From the NCBI RefSeq assembly GCF_021390335.1, contig NZ_JAJUXK010000004.1, forward strand, positions 806,001 through 870,000: a stretch of 64,000 nucleotides of DNA, written 5' to 3'. The position numbers and the translations under genes are program-made. Below are positions 28,435 to 36,836 of this stretch, one piece after another. The notes beneath the pieces are model-generated. The model saw only the letters and a program-made list of their open reading frames with translations, had not been told where the DNA came from and ran no database searches. The stretch comes from Dyadobacter sp. CY343. Its GTDB lineage: Bacteria > Bacteroidota > Bacteroidia > Cytophagales > Spirosomataceae. Positions within the stretch are counted from its first letter, which is position 1; every line of letters begins with the position of its first letter.

Positions 28435-28941
28435 TTATTTAAATGCACTGTATTCTTTATCAGTAACAGGTTGCAGCCATTCCACGATCCCTTTTCCGGT
28501 ATTGGGGATAATATACATCTGATGCAAGCTACTGTCCGGGGTCGCTCCATGCCAGTGCTCCACATTAGGCGGACATTTCACTACATCGCCTTTCTGCATT
28601 TTCTCGATCGGCTTTCCTTTTACCTGATGATACCCTTCTCCGGCCGTAATGATCAGGATCTGGCCAGCCGGGTGTTTATGCCAATTCGAGCGTGCACCTG
28701 GCTCGAAAAGCACATTCCCGATTACCGTATTGTAGGTTGAATCGTTGTCCAGCAGCCCATAGTTAAACGCCTTTCCCGTAAAATTTTCGGCAGGTCCCTG
28801 TTTACCTTTTGGAAAAATAGCTTTTTGGGTGTTCTCATCAACCTTACTATTTTTTTGTGAAAAACCTTCTACGGATACCAGCAAGGTCACAACCAGGGCC
28901 AGTATGAATCTTATCCTAAGTATTTGTGCTGTCTGTTTCAT
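28435..28941 (-). CDS. exported cupin-domain protein
   Basis: 168 residues. An N-terminal signal sequence (about 10-28, ending GFSQ) directs export. The cupin core has metal-ligand motif 1 in [20 protein letters not shown] (two His plus a downstream Gln/Glu) and motif 2 in [13 protein letters not shown]. This pattern resembles small cupins annotated as carboxymuconolactone-decarboxylase-associated or quercetinase-like. Enzymatic role unknown. It lies 29 bp downstream of paoC in the same direction and is probably the last gene of that operon. The end converges with the response regulator fragment 5 bp away. Confidence 0.85.
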   Translation of the reverse strand: MKQTAQILRIRFILALVVTLLVSVEGFSQKNSKVDENTQKAIFPKGKQGPAENFTGKAFNYGLLDNDSTYNTVIGNVLFEPGARSNWHKHPAGQILIITAGEGYHQVKGKPIEKMQKGDVVKCPPNVEHWHGATPDSSLHQMYIIPNTGKGIVEWLQPVTDKEYSAFK

Positions 28942-28970
28942 TTACTTGATTCGTCATTATATGATGGAAA

Positions 28971-31217
28971 TTAAATAAGCTTATCCGGTGTGATCGGCAG
29001 TTCACGCACCCGTTTCCCGGTGGCATTAAATACTGCGTTTGCAATCGCGGGAGCTACCCCGATGATGGCGATCTCACCAAGCCCTTTACTACCCACCGGA
29101 TCAGCCAGCAGATCGGGTTTGTTTACAAAGTAGACATCAATATCGGGAACATCTGCGTGAACCGGGACGTGATAATCGCCCAAATCCTTCGTCACATACC
29201 GACCGAATCGATGGTCCATCACCGCATCTTCGGTCAAAGCCATACCGATTCCGCCCGTTGCTCCGCCTATCATCTGGCTTTCCGCCGTTTTCGGGCTGAC
29301 GATCGTTCCTGCATCCGCGCAGCAAACGATTTTTTTGACCCGGACCTGACCGGTGAAAGGATGCACATGAACCATCGCAAAGTGCATGGAAAAAGCGTTC
29401 ATCGAATATTTATTCCGGTTTTCGTCGGGTTTGGATTCGTTGGTGGTTTCTATCTTTTCAAGGTTATTTTGTTTGAATAAATCGGCAAGTGTTGTTTTCG
29501 CAGACTTCCCGCCAAGCTGTAATTCACTTTTATTAAACATTAAATCATCGGGCTTCGCGGAAGTAAAAGCGGAATTCCCCTTCGCTGCAGCCATAGTAAT
29601 TAGCTGCTCTTTCAATGCATTGCAAGCCGCCAATACCGCAGGCCCCACGCTATTCACGGTTGACGAACCTCCCTGCAAGCCGGCATTCGGAAACTCGGAG
29701 CTACCTAGGTGAAAGGTTATTTTGTCAGTAGAGATTCCGGTTGTGTTTGACGCGATCTGCACCATCGCTGTTCCAGTTCCCGGGCCAATATCGGTGATCG
29801 CACAATGCATCACTAGGTTACCTTCCTTGTCAAGCTCTGCATGTACCGTGGCCGGGCCCCGGTTTGCGCCGAACGTGCCGGTTCCCATTCCATAACCTAC
29901 AAGCCATTCTCCGTCACGCACTTCACCGGGTTTCAGCTTGCGGTTTTTCCAGCCAATGCGTTTTTTACCTTCTTCATAACATTCCCGCATGTATTTGGTC
30001 GACCACGGCATATTTTTGTCCGGATCAGATTCAGTGTAATTAGCTAGCCTGAAATCGATCGGGTCCATTCCAATGGCGTGCGCCACTTCGTCCATGGCTG
30101 ATTCCAGTGCAAAAGCCCCGGTCGCTTCCCCCGGCCCGCGCATCCAGATAGGTGTAGCCACATTGAGCGGCAGAATGCGGTAACGCGTACTTACACTTGG
30201 CGACGCGTACATCATCCTGGTCTGCATCAGGGTCGATTCGGTAAATTCTTCATAGCTCGAAGTCTGTCCGATCGATTGGTGGTTAATAGCGACCAGTTTC
30301 CCGTCCCTAGTCGCCCCTACCTGTATTTTTTGCCAGGTTCGCGGACGGTATCCTACCATGGTAAACATCTGCTCGCGGGTCAAAACCAGCTTCACAGGCC
30401 GTTTAACCTGTTTGGCAGCGATAATTGCGGCTGTCTCGTGCGGCCAGTTATGCAGTCCGTTCCCGAATGCGCCTCCCACAAAAGTCGCAATGCACTTTAC
30501 ATTCTCCTCCGGGATATCCCATTCTTTGGCAAAGTTTTTCTGGGTCATTTTGGTACCCTGAACTTTGTCATAAACCGTCAGCTTATTATCCGCTTCCCAA
30601 TGTGCAATGATCGACTGCAACTCCATCGGGTTGTGCACTTCGGTCGGCAGTACATATTCCGCTTCAAACTTTACCGGGGCGCTTTCAAATGCATCCTTCT
30701 GCCCACGGTCATAATCTGCCGTCGGGGATTTCGGGTTCTTTTTCGCGGCAGCGGCCAGCTTTGCATCACCGGCATTTGCTTCCAAATCTGTCTTATGCTG
30801 CTCTTTGATATACTGGATTTTAACCAGCGAGGCACCATACTGCGCCTTTTCAAGACTGGTGGCAACCACGGCCACGATCGGCTGATCGTTAGAGACGATT
30901 TTATTGTCGAAAAATACCCGTAGCGGCTGGCCATTTGTAGACGGTTCGGAAGGGTGTTCGCCTTTCGGCTGGTAACCCGGCACTTTAATCGCATTCAAAT
31001 GAGAAATCACCGCCAGTACGCCCGGCGCGCGCTCGGCTGCCTTGGAATCAATACTTTTGATAGTCCCTTTGGCGATCCGGCTGCCGACCAGGACGGCGAA
31101 AGCCATATTCGGCAACGGATATTCAGCGGAGTATTTGGCCGCTCCCGTCACTTTCAACCGTCCGTCCACCCGATCGAGTGGCTTATATTCTTTTTTATCG
31201 AAAAATGCTTCGTTCAT
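28971..31217 (-). CDS. paoC: aldehyde oxidoreductase, molybdopterin-binding large subunit (xanthine oxidase family)
   Basis: 748 residues. Both parts of the molybdenum-hydroxylase large subunit are visible: the N-terminal hammerhead (LDRVDGRLKVTGAAKYSAEY), then cofactor-binding blocks FVGGAFGNGL, RGPGEATGAFALESAMDE and GLQGGSSTV, and the catalytic Glu in GSKGLGEIAIIGVAPAI near the C-terminus. The family oxidises aldehydes, purines or N-heterocycles; the PaoB-like partner argues for the periplasmic aldehyde oxidoreductase PaoABC type. This subunit has no signal peptide, so it would be exported with the Tat signal on PaoA. It is the third of three subunit genes, 25 bp after paoB. Confidence 0.92.
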   Translation of the reverse strand: MNEAFFDKKEYKPLDRVDGRLKVTGAAKYSAEYPLPNMAFAVLVGSRIAKGTIKSIDSKAAERAPGVLAVISHLNAIKVPGYQPKGEHPSEPSTNGQPLRVFFDNKIVSNDQPIVAVVATSLEKAQYGASLVKIQYIKEQHKTDLEANAGDAKLAAAAKKNPKSPTADYDRGQKDAFESAPVKFEAEYVLPTEVHNPMELQSIIAHWEADNKLTVYDKVQGTKMTQKNFAKEWDIPEENVKCIATFVGGAFGNGLHNWPHETAAIIAAKQVKRPVKLVLTREQMFTMVGYRPRTWQKIQVGATRDGKLVAINHQSIGQTSSYEEFTESTLMQTRMMYASPSVSTRYRILPLNVATPIWMRGPGEATGAFALESAMDEVAHAIGMDPIDFRLANYTESDPDKNMPWSTKYMRECYEEGKKRIGWKNRKLKPGEVRDGEWLVGYGMGTGTFGANRGPATVHAELDKEGNLVMHCAITDIGPGTGTAMVQIASNTTGISTDKITFHLGSSEFPNAGLQGGSSTVNSVGPAVLAACNALKEQLITMAAAKGNSAFTSAKPDDLMFNKSELQLGGKSAKTTLADLFKQNNLEKIETTNESKPDENRNKYSMNAFSMHFAMVHVHPFTGQVRVKKIVCCADAGTIVSPKTAESQMIGGATGGIGMALTEDAVMDHRFGRYVTKDLGDYHVPVHADVPDIDVYFVNKPDLLADPVGSKGLGEIAIIGVAPAIANAVFNATGKRVRELPITPDKLI

Positions 31218-31242
31218 GATTTCTTGTCGTTCAGGTTAGGGA

Positions 31243-32226
31243 CTATACCAGGCCAGCTGCATTTTTCAGCGCTTCTACAATTACATTCGGCCCTAGCTTT
31301 AACTTAAATGCATTGTGCTTGTAAGCCTTCGCACCTTGCATAGCTATCTCGGCTGCCTGCCGGAAAGTCTCCTCAGTAGCTGGTTTTCCAACCAGTGCTT
31401 TTTCAGCTTCCTTCAAGCGCCACGGCTTGTGCGCCACACCGCCCATAGCCAGCCTCGCCTCCTTAATCACCTTTCCCTCGATATTCAAAGCCGCCGCAAC
31501 CGATACCAATGCAAATGCATAGGAAGCCCGGTCTCGGATCTTCATATAATGACTGTTCTTACTGAATGAATTATCCGGGATTTCAACGGAAATTATCAGC
31601 TCATCTTTTTGCAGGTTGTTGTCTTTTTCAGGCTGATTGCCCGGTAGCCGGTGCAATTCTTCAAACGGAATGCGCCTGTCTCCTTTCGGGCCCGTTACCA
31701 ACACCGTAGCATCCAATGCAACCAGCGCAATGCACATGTCACTCGGGTGCACGGCAATGCATTTTTCGCTCGTTCCGAAAACAGCGTGCATCCGGTTCAT
31801 ACCTTCCATAGCGCCGCAGCCGGAACCTGGCTCACGTTTGTTACAAGGCAATGCAGTATCGTAAAAATAGTGGCAACGTGTTCGCTGCATCATATTACCT
31901 CCCACACTTGCCATATTTCTGATCTGCGCCGAAGCGCCTGCATTCAACGCCTGCGAAAGCAGCGGATGTTTTTCAATGATCAGTTTATCATCGGCCACCT
32001 GGCTGTTAAGCGCCATTGCGCCAATGCTGATCTTGCCGTCCTGTTGCCGGATTTCCCTGAGCGGAAGTGCATTGATGTCTACCAGTTTAGTTGGAGCCAT
32101 TACATTCCGCTTCATCAGATCGACCAGGTTCGTACCTCCCGCAATGATCTTTGCATTGGCATTATTGGTCAGGGCATTTACTGCGGCTTTCGCCGTCGAT
32201 GCGCGTTCGTATTGAAACTGTATCAT
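31243..32226 (-). CDS. paoB: aldehyde oxidoreductase FAD-binding subunit with extra Fe-S signature
   Basis: 327 residues. FAD-binding PCMH-type domain (KIIAGGTNLVDLMKR, then IRNMASVGGNMMQRTRC) and a CO-dehydrogenase flavoprotein C-terminal domain. The insert CHYFYDTALPCNKREPGSGC is the four-Cys signature that distinguishes PaoB/YagS, which carries an additional [4Fe-4S] cluster, from ordinary xanthine dehydrogenase FAD subunits. It passes electrons from the molybdenum and 2Fe-2S centres to an acceptor. The start overlaps the paoA stop by 4 bp. Confidence 0.92.
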   Translation of the reverse strand: MIQFQYERASTAKAAVNALTNNANAKIIAGGTNLVDLMKRNVMAPTKLVDINALPLREIRQQDGKISIGAMALNSQVADDKLIIEKHPLLSQALNAGASAQIRNMASVGGNMMQRTRCHYFYDTALPCNKREPGSGCGAMEGMNRMHAVFGTSEKCIAVHPSDMCIALVALDATVLVTGPKGDRRIPFEELHRLPGNQPEKDNNLQKDELIISVEIPDNSFSKNSHYMKIRDRASYAFALVSVAAALNIEGKVIKEARLAMGGVAHKPWRLKEAEKALVGKPATEETFRQAAEIAMQGAKAYKHNAFKLKLGPNVIVEALKNAAGLV

Positions 32227-32861
32227 GATTTTTGCCCCCCGTTTTTAACTTCCTGAATCGCCTTCACAATGTTGGGATATGCCCCGCAGCGGCAGATGTT
32301 ACCGCTCATGAATTCCTTTATATCCTCTTTGCTGTTTGCATGTCCTTCATTAATACAGGCGATTCCTGACATAATCTGGCCCGGCGTACAGTAACCACAC
32401 TGGAAACCGTCATGTTTGATAAAAGCTTTTTGCATCGGATGCAGCTCGTCGCCTTTTGCAAGCCCCTCAATAGTAGTGACTTCTTTACCTTCCTGCATCA
32501 CCGCAAGGCTCAGGCACGACAGCACACGCTGCCCATTTACATGCACGGTGCACGCGCCGCATTGACCGTAATCACATCCTTTTTTAGTGCCGGTCAGATC
32601 GAGCTGCTCACGCAATACGTCCAGAAGCGTGGAGCGCGGCTCAACGGGGAGCTGCTTTTTCACCCCATTGATCGTCAGGTTCACCGGAGTGGTTTCAAAT
32701 GCCGCGCTGATTTTTTCTCCCAGATTATATTCCGCCGCTTTGGCAACTGTGGCAGGCGCGACGGCAATGGCGGTCAGAATAGAAGATGCTTTCAAAAAGT
32801 CCCGCCTGGACTCCTGATGATCTTCCTTTTCAGGCTTTTTGTTAGATTTATTTTTGTCCAT
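32223..32861 (-). CDS. paoA: aldehyde oxidoreductase 2Fe-2S subunit with Tat signal
   Basis: 212 residues. A twin-arginine motif (SRRDFLKASS, about residues 18-27) and hydrophobic stretch predict Tat export of the folded complex. The ferredoxin-type cluster follows (CDYGQCGACTVHVNG, about 98-112, plus a Cys in VLSCLSLAV). The second, all-helical cluster domain has CGYCTPGQIMSG and NICRCGAYPNIV. These are the two [2Fe-2S] sites of the family. First of the three subunit genes; the acetyltransferase gene ends 33 bp upstream. Confidence 0.94.
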   Translation of the reverse strand: MDKNKSNKKPEKEDHQESRRDFLKASSILTAIAVAPATVAKAAEYNLGEKISAAFETTPVNLTINGVKKQLPVEPRSTLLDVLREQLDLTGTKKGCDYGQCGACTVHVNGQRVLSCLSLAVMQEGKEVTTIEGLAKGDELHPMQKAFIKHDGFQCGYCTPGQIMSGIACINEGHANSKEDIKEFMSGNICRCGAYPNIVKAIQEVKNGGQKS

Positions 32862-32894
32862 GGTGATATATTTTTAACAACAGGGAATTCCTGC

Positions 32895-33479
32895 TTACTG
32901 AATTTGCTTCACAACTTTGGCCGGAATTCCTGCGACAACAGTATTTGGAGGTACATCCCGGCTTACTACCGCGCCAGCGGCGACCACTGCATTCTCTCCA
33001 ATCGTAACTCCTGGAAGGATCGTAGCGCCTGCGCCGATCCAGGCATTTCTTTTAACAATAATCGGGCCCAGTAACAGGGTTTTCCGATCTGCGGGATCAA
33101 GCGGATGAGTTTCAGAGGTAAGGTTCACCCGCGGCCCGATCTGCACATGATCTTCAATGGTGATCCCGCCAATATCCAGAAATGAGCAGGCATGGTTTAT
33201 AAACACATTTTTACCCAGGCGGATCGACCGACCGAAGTTGGTGTAAAACGGAGGGAATATCGTGGTAGAACGGTCTATCTCGGTACCTGTTATCTCCCCC
33301 AGCCTACTGCGCACATCGTCCGGACTTTTCGCCTCCGCATTCATCTCAACACAAAGCCTGATAGTTCGCGAAACCATTTCGCTAAACTTTCCGTATTCAG
33401 GATCGTCTTTCCTGATCGGCCCGCCAGCCCTCATCCGTTCGAAAATGTCTGCTTCTGTTTGTTGATAGTTCATCTTCAT
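32895..33479 (-). CDS. maltose/galactoside O-acetyltransferase-like hexapeptide transferase
   Basis: 194 residues. An N-terminal Mac domain-like helix pair (EADIFERMRAGGPIRKDDPEYG) is followed by left-handed beta-helix repeats (IGENAVVAAGAVVSRDVPPNTVVAGIPAKVV). The catalytic His is in LTSETHPLD. Such enzymes acetylate sugars with acetyl-CoA and are often described as detoxifying. It is 3 bp downstream of the ABM-protein gene and 33 bp upstream of paoA, so it belongs to the operon. Its job beside an aldehyde oxidoreductase is unclear. Confidence 0.88.
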   Translation of the reverse strand: MKMNYQQTEADIFERMRAGGPIRKDDPEYGKFSEMVSRTIRLCVEMNAEAKSPDDVRSRLGEITGTEIDRSTTIFPPFYTNFGRSIRLGKNVFINHACSFLDIGGITIEDHVQIGPRVNLTSETHPLDPADRKTLLLGPIIVKRNAWIGAGATILPGVTIGENAVVAAGAVVSRDVPPNTVVAGIPAKVVKQIQ

Positions 33480-33482
33480 CTC

Positions 33483-33863
33483 CTATTGCTGTTTCTTAAA
33501 TATTGCCGACATGGTTTTTGGGTCAAGCGCATCCATATCTATGAGCTTCAACGCTTTCACCATTTTCAGGGTGGTTGTTTTATAATGCTGGAAATGCGGG
33601 GTCTTTAAATGCGCCCGATACGCAGAGCTGTCGGCATATATCTCCACGATCCTGATCTGGGTGGGCTCTTGCTTGATGCTCATTGGAAAAATGGCCACCA
33701 CACCTTTCTCTTTTTCGACAGAAGCAGCTGCTTCCTCTTTCAGAATCGCATTATATTCGGTGAGATATTCCGGCAGGATTTCGATTTCGGAGATCCGTAC
33801 CATCATCGTTTGTGCGGGGCTTATTGTTGTGCTAAAAAGCAACAGGCCAAGTATATTTCTCAT
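33483..33863 (-). CDS. exported antibiotic-biosynthesis-monooxygenase (ABM) domain protein
   Basis: 126 residues from ATG 33863 (MRNILGLLLFS), chosen because it gives a signal peptide ending SPAQ; an upstream ATG at 33989 would only add a non-homologous stretch. The mature part is a single ABM/YgiN-like ferredoxin-fold domain: MMVRISEIEILPEYLTEYNAIL, then EKGVVAIFPM, IRIVEIYADSSAYRAHLKTPHFQHY. Relatives act on quinones or small reactive aldehydes. It is the first gene of the paoABC operon and diverges from the AraC gene at 34025. Confidence 0.82.
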   Translation of the reverse strand: MRNILGLLLFSTTISPAQTMMVRISEIEILPEYLTEYNAILKEEAAASVEKEKGVVAIFPMSIKQEPTQIRIVEIYADSSAYRAHLKTPHFQHYKTTTLKMVKALKLIDMDALDPKTMSAIFKKQQ

Positions 33864-34024
33864 AATCAACTGATTTGTCCATGAACTGTATAGCAAAGGT
33901 CGATCCAGGGCAGTTTCCATTTTTATACAGATCACTGTTTTATTAACCACTTTTACGGATTCAACCTGCCATAAGAATATACCGGTCATCGCATCACTAT
34001 ATTTGGAACCTAATTCTCAGGAAT

Positions 34025-34921
34025 ATGGAAAAAGTAGAAAGGATAGACTCGGTAAAGCAGTACAATAATTGGATCGGAGCCGACACACTGCACCCGCTGG
34101 TAAGTGTGATTAATTTTAATGAAATACCCTCTGTGCAGCATTTCAGGCGCTATATGGGCGTATATGCCGTGTTCCTGAAAAACATCAAATGCGGCGATAT
34201 GACCTATGGTTGCCAGCCTTACGATTATGAAGACGGTACATTGGTTTTTGTAGCGCCCGGGCAGGTTTATGGCATTGATAGTAAAGGAATTGCCACGAAA
34301 CCGTCAGGATACGCGCTCATTTTCCACCCCGACCTGATCGCGGGCACACACCTGGGAAAAATGATCAAAGAGTATACTTTTTTTTCGTATGAGGTGAGTG
34401 AAGCACTTCATTTGTCCAAAAAAGAAAGGGAGACAATTATTGATTCTTTCGAGAAAATAAAAGTTGAAATAGACCAGAACATTGACAAACACAGCAAGAC
34501 GCTAATTGTTTCTAATATTGAATTGTTTCTCAATTACTGCATGCGGTTTTACGACCGGCAATTCATTACCCGGGTCAATGTAAATAAAGATATTCTGGGA
34601 CGTTTTGAGGAACTGCTGAATGATTATTTCAGGTCAGGAAAAGCACAAACACTAGGTCTGCCAAGCGTAGCTTACTGTGCAGAAAGTCTCCATTTATCCC
34701 CGAATTATTTTGGCGATCTCATTAAAAAAGAAACGGGAAACACGGCTTTGGACTTTATTCAATCCAGGTTGATCGACGAAGCGAAAGTGAAAATTTTTGA
34801 GGCTAATACCTCATTAGGCGAGATCGCGTATGAGTTGGGATTTAAATACCAGCAACACTTTACACGGTTATTTAAACAAAAGACCGGCGTCACTCCCAAT
34901 GAATATCGAAGTTTGAATTAA
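34025..34921 (+). CDS. AraC-family transcriptional regulator
   Basis: 298 residues. The N-terminal part (about 1-175) is a cupin-like sensing domain (GDMTYGCQPYDYEDGTLVFVAPGQV), and the C-terminal 100 residues are two helix-turn-helix motifs (SVAYCAESLHLSPNYFGDLIKKETG and SLGEIAYELGFKYQQHFTRLFKQKTGVTPNEYR). It diverges from the six-gene pao operon across 161 bp, the usual position of a local activator. A TATATTTG (-7-like) box lies at 33998-34005. The inducer is unknown; an aldehyde is a reasonable guess. Confidence 0.9.
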   Translation: MEKVERIDSVKQYNNWIGADTLHPLVSVINFNEIPSVQHFRRYMGVYAVFLKNIKCGDMTYGCQPYDYEDGTLVFVAPGQVYGIDSKGIATKPSGYALIFHPDLIAGTHLGKMIKEYTFFSYEVSEALHLSKKERETIIDSFEKIKVEIDQNIDKHSKTLIVSNIELFLNYCMRFYDRQFITRVNVNKDILGRFEELLNDYFRSGKAQTLGLPSVAYCAESLHLSPNYFGDLIKKETGNTALDFIQSRLIDEAKVKIFEANTSLGEIAYELGFKYQQHFTRLFKQKTGVTPNEYRSLN

Positions 34922-34987
34922 TGACTTTACATTGCAAAGCAACCTTACATTATCGGTTAAAACACTGCTTACAGGATTAGTGATAAA

Positions 34988-35833
34988 ATGAACTGGATTA
35001 CGCGTGAACTCCCAAAGATTGACCGGATCGCCTGCCCCTGGCTGATCAAAAGGTTCATTGATCCCGATGCTCAAATATTTTTCGTCCCATTTGATCAGGT
35101 TAAAGTCAGGGCAGCGGAGCTCGAAGCCACACCTTTTGACATCCCCGACACGGAATTCACACATTACGAAGACCGGTGCACATTCGATTTTTTTCTGGAA
35201 CGATATGAAATTGAAGATCCGGCATTAAAAGATATGGCGGTGATCATACGCGGCGCGGATACGGACAACCATTCACTTGCTGCGCAGTCGTCGGGACTTT
35301 GGGCGATTTCGGCCGGCCTTGCCTATAACATTACCGACGATCAGGAGTTGCTTGAAAAAGGAATGCTGATTTACGATGCGCTTTACAGCTGGGCTGCACA
35401 TCTGCAAAAGCAAAAGCACACGCAAAGCCCCACAGAAAAGCTGCTGCTCGATGTTTTCAATACTTATCTGGACAAACAGAAAACTGAGAACCTCAAAACA
35501 CCGAAATGGGCCAAAGAGCTTAAAGAAATTATACAGGATCAAATCGACACCAACCTGAGTCTGAGCCTGAAAGAAATCTCAGAAGGCTTGCAAATCCATC
35601 CTTCTTATGTATCCCGTGAGTTTTCCAAGTATTTCAGTAACCTTTCCTTTGGTGAATATATCCGGAAGTTGCGCATTGAAAAAGCGGTAGATTTGCTCGC
35701 CAACCCTGATCATACCTTATCTGAAATTGCATATTTAACCGGTTTTTCAGATCAGAGCCACTTCAACCGGATATTCAAAGCGCATACAGGCGTAAATCCA
35801 TCAGAATTCAGGAAAAATTTGCTCAAAAAGTAA
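34988..35833 (+). CDS. ChrB-like domain fused to AraC helix-turn-helix domain
   Basis: 281 residues. The N-terminal 135 or so match the C-terminal domain of chromate resistance protein ChrB (RIACPWLIKRFIDPDAQIFFVP, EFTHYEDRCTFDFFLE, MAVIIRGADTDN). In this family the conserved His, Asp/Glu and Cys residues probably bind metal or oxyanion. After a short linker, residues about 180-280 are an AraC DNA-binding domain (SLKEISEGLQIHPSYVSREFSKYF; TLSEIAYLTGFSDQSHFNRIFKAHTGVNPSEF). ChrB normally regulates a chrA chromate exporter, but no chrA is here. The protein looks like a one-component regulator whose input module was exchanged. It follows the AraC gene by 66 bp. Confidence 0.88.
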   Translation: MNWITRELPKIDRIACPWLIKRFIDPDAQIFFVPFDQVKVRAAELEATPFDIPDTEFTHYEDRCTFDFFLERYEIEDPALKDMAVIIRGADTDNHSLAAQSSGLWAISAGLAYNITDDQELLEKGMLIYDALYSWAAHLQKQKHTQSPTEKLLLDVFNTYLDKQKTENLKTPKWAKELKEIIQDQIDTNLSLSLKEISEGLQIHPSYVSREFSKYFSNLSFGEYIRKLRIEKAVDLLANPDHTLSEIAYLTGFSDQSHFNRIFKAHTGVNPSEFRKNLLKK

Positions 35834-35955
35834 TCCCTGTACAAATCCGTCATTTTCGTTCTATCATTTTGTTGCTACGCGCGCTAGAATTGCATTTCAA
35901 TAGCAAACAACGTGACGGAAGAAAACAGTCTATCGCCTATTAAGAGCCTGCTTTT

Positions 35956-36693
35956 ATGAAGAAACTCACTTTACTCCTGCTTGTCCTTTTCTCAATTCCT
36001 TCACTTGGCCAGAAACAGGTCAACAAACACAGCAGCGTGTGGCTGGGCTATTTCAACCAGACCAGGATCACAGATAAATGGGGTATCTGGCTGGATTTGC
36101 ATGCGAGAAGAACTGATTTCCTGGAACGCTGGTCTACACAGATCATCCGGCCGGGGATTACCTATTACGCCAATGACCATCTCCGGTTTACAGCCGGTTA
36201 CGCTTACGCGAGAAGCTATCCCGCGCCTGGCTTGCATACTGTGCGTCCGGAAAACAGGCTTTGGCAACATGTACTTTGGACAAGCCGGCAAAAGAGACTG
36301 CAAACTCAGCAATGGATACGGATAGAAGAACGGTTTAACCGGAAAATTGCCAACGACAAGCTGCAAGACGGCTACAATTTCAACTTCCGTTTCCGGTATT
36401 TGCTCAACTTAATGGTGCCGCTGAACAGGGATTTCATCGAGCCTAATACGCTGTTCTTTGCATTCAACGATGAAGTCCATATAAATGCAGGCAAGCAGAT
36501 TACTTACAATATATTTGATCAAAACCGCCTTTTCGTCGGTCTTGGCTACCAGTTCACCAAAAGCTTGAATATGCAGGTCGGTTACATGAACCAGTTCCAG
36601 CAGCTTCCTTCCGGCAATCATTTCAACAGCAATAATGTGTTAAGGGTATTTGTCTTTCACAACCTGGATATCCGGCCTAAGAAATCGCCTTGA
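35956..36693 (+). CDS. DUF2490 outer-membrane-type protein
   Basis: 245 residues with a signal peptide (about 1-19, ending SLGQ) and a periodic beta-strand pattern with aromatic girdles (WGIWLDLHARR, LRFTAGYAYARSYP, NRLFVGLGYQFTKSLNMQVGYMNQF), ending in a strand (VLRVFVFHNLDIR). This is the DUF2490 layout, thought to be an outer membrane beta-barrel. Function unknown. It could be a target of the ChrB-AraC regulator 122 bp upstream. Confidence 0.82.
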   Translation: MKKLTLLLLVLFSIPSLGQKQVNKHSSVWLGYFNQTRITDKWGIWLDLHARRTDFLERWSTQIIRPGITYYANDHLRFTAGYAYARSYPAPGLHTVRPENRLWQHVLWTSRQKRLQTQQWIRIEERFNRKIANDKLQDGYNFNFRFRYLLNLMVPLNRDFIEPNTLFFAFNDEVHINAGKQITYNIFDQNRLFVGLGYQFTKSLNMQVGYMNQFQQLPSGNHFNSNNVLRVFVFHNLDIRPKKSP

Positions 36694-36731
36694 GCTCTTC
36701 GATCACATGCGTGAAATCATTGAAATCTCAA

Positions 36732-36761
36732 TTGCTATTACCTCGAAAATCACTACCTTTT
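36732..36761 (+). promoter_or_regulatory. possible promoter of the desaturase gene
   Basis: TTG at 36732-36734, exactly 19 bp, then TACCTTTT at 36754-36761. It fits the Bacteroidota pattern with one mismatch in the -7 box and lies 75 bp upstream of the desaturase start. Confidence 0.4.
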
Positions 36762-36836
36762 ACAAATTATTATACGGTTGATCAGCTCTTCCGGAAAATT
36801 TAAAAGCAACTATCACACAAGTATTTACCCAGGAGA

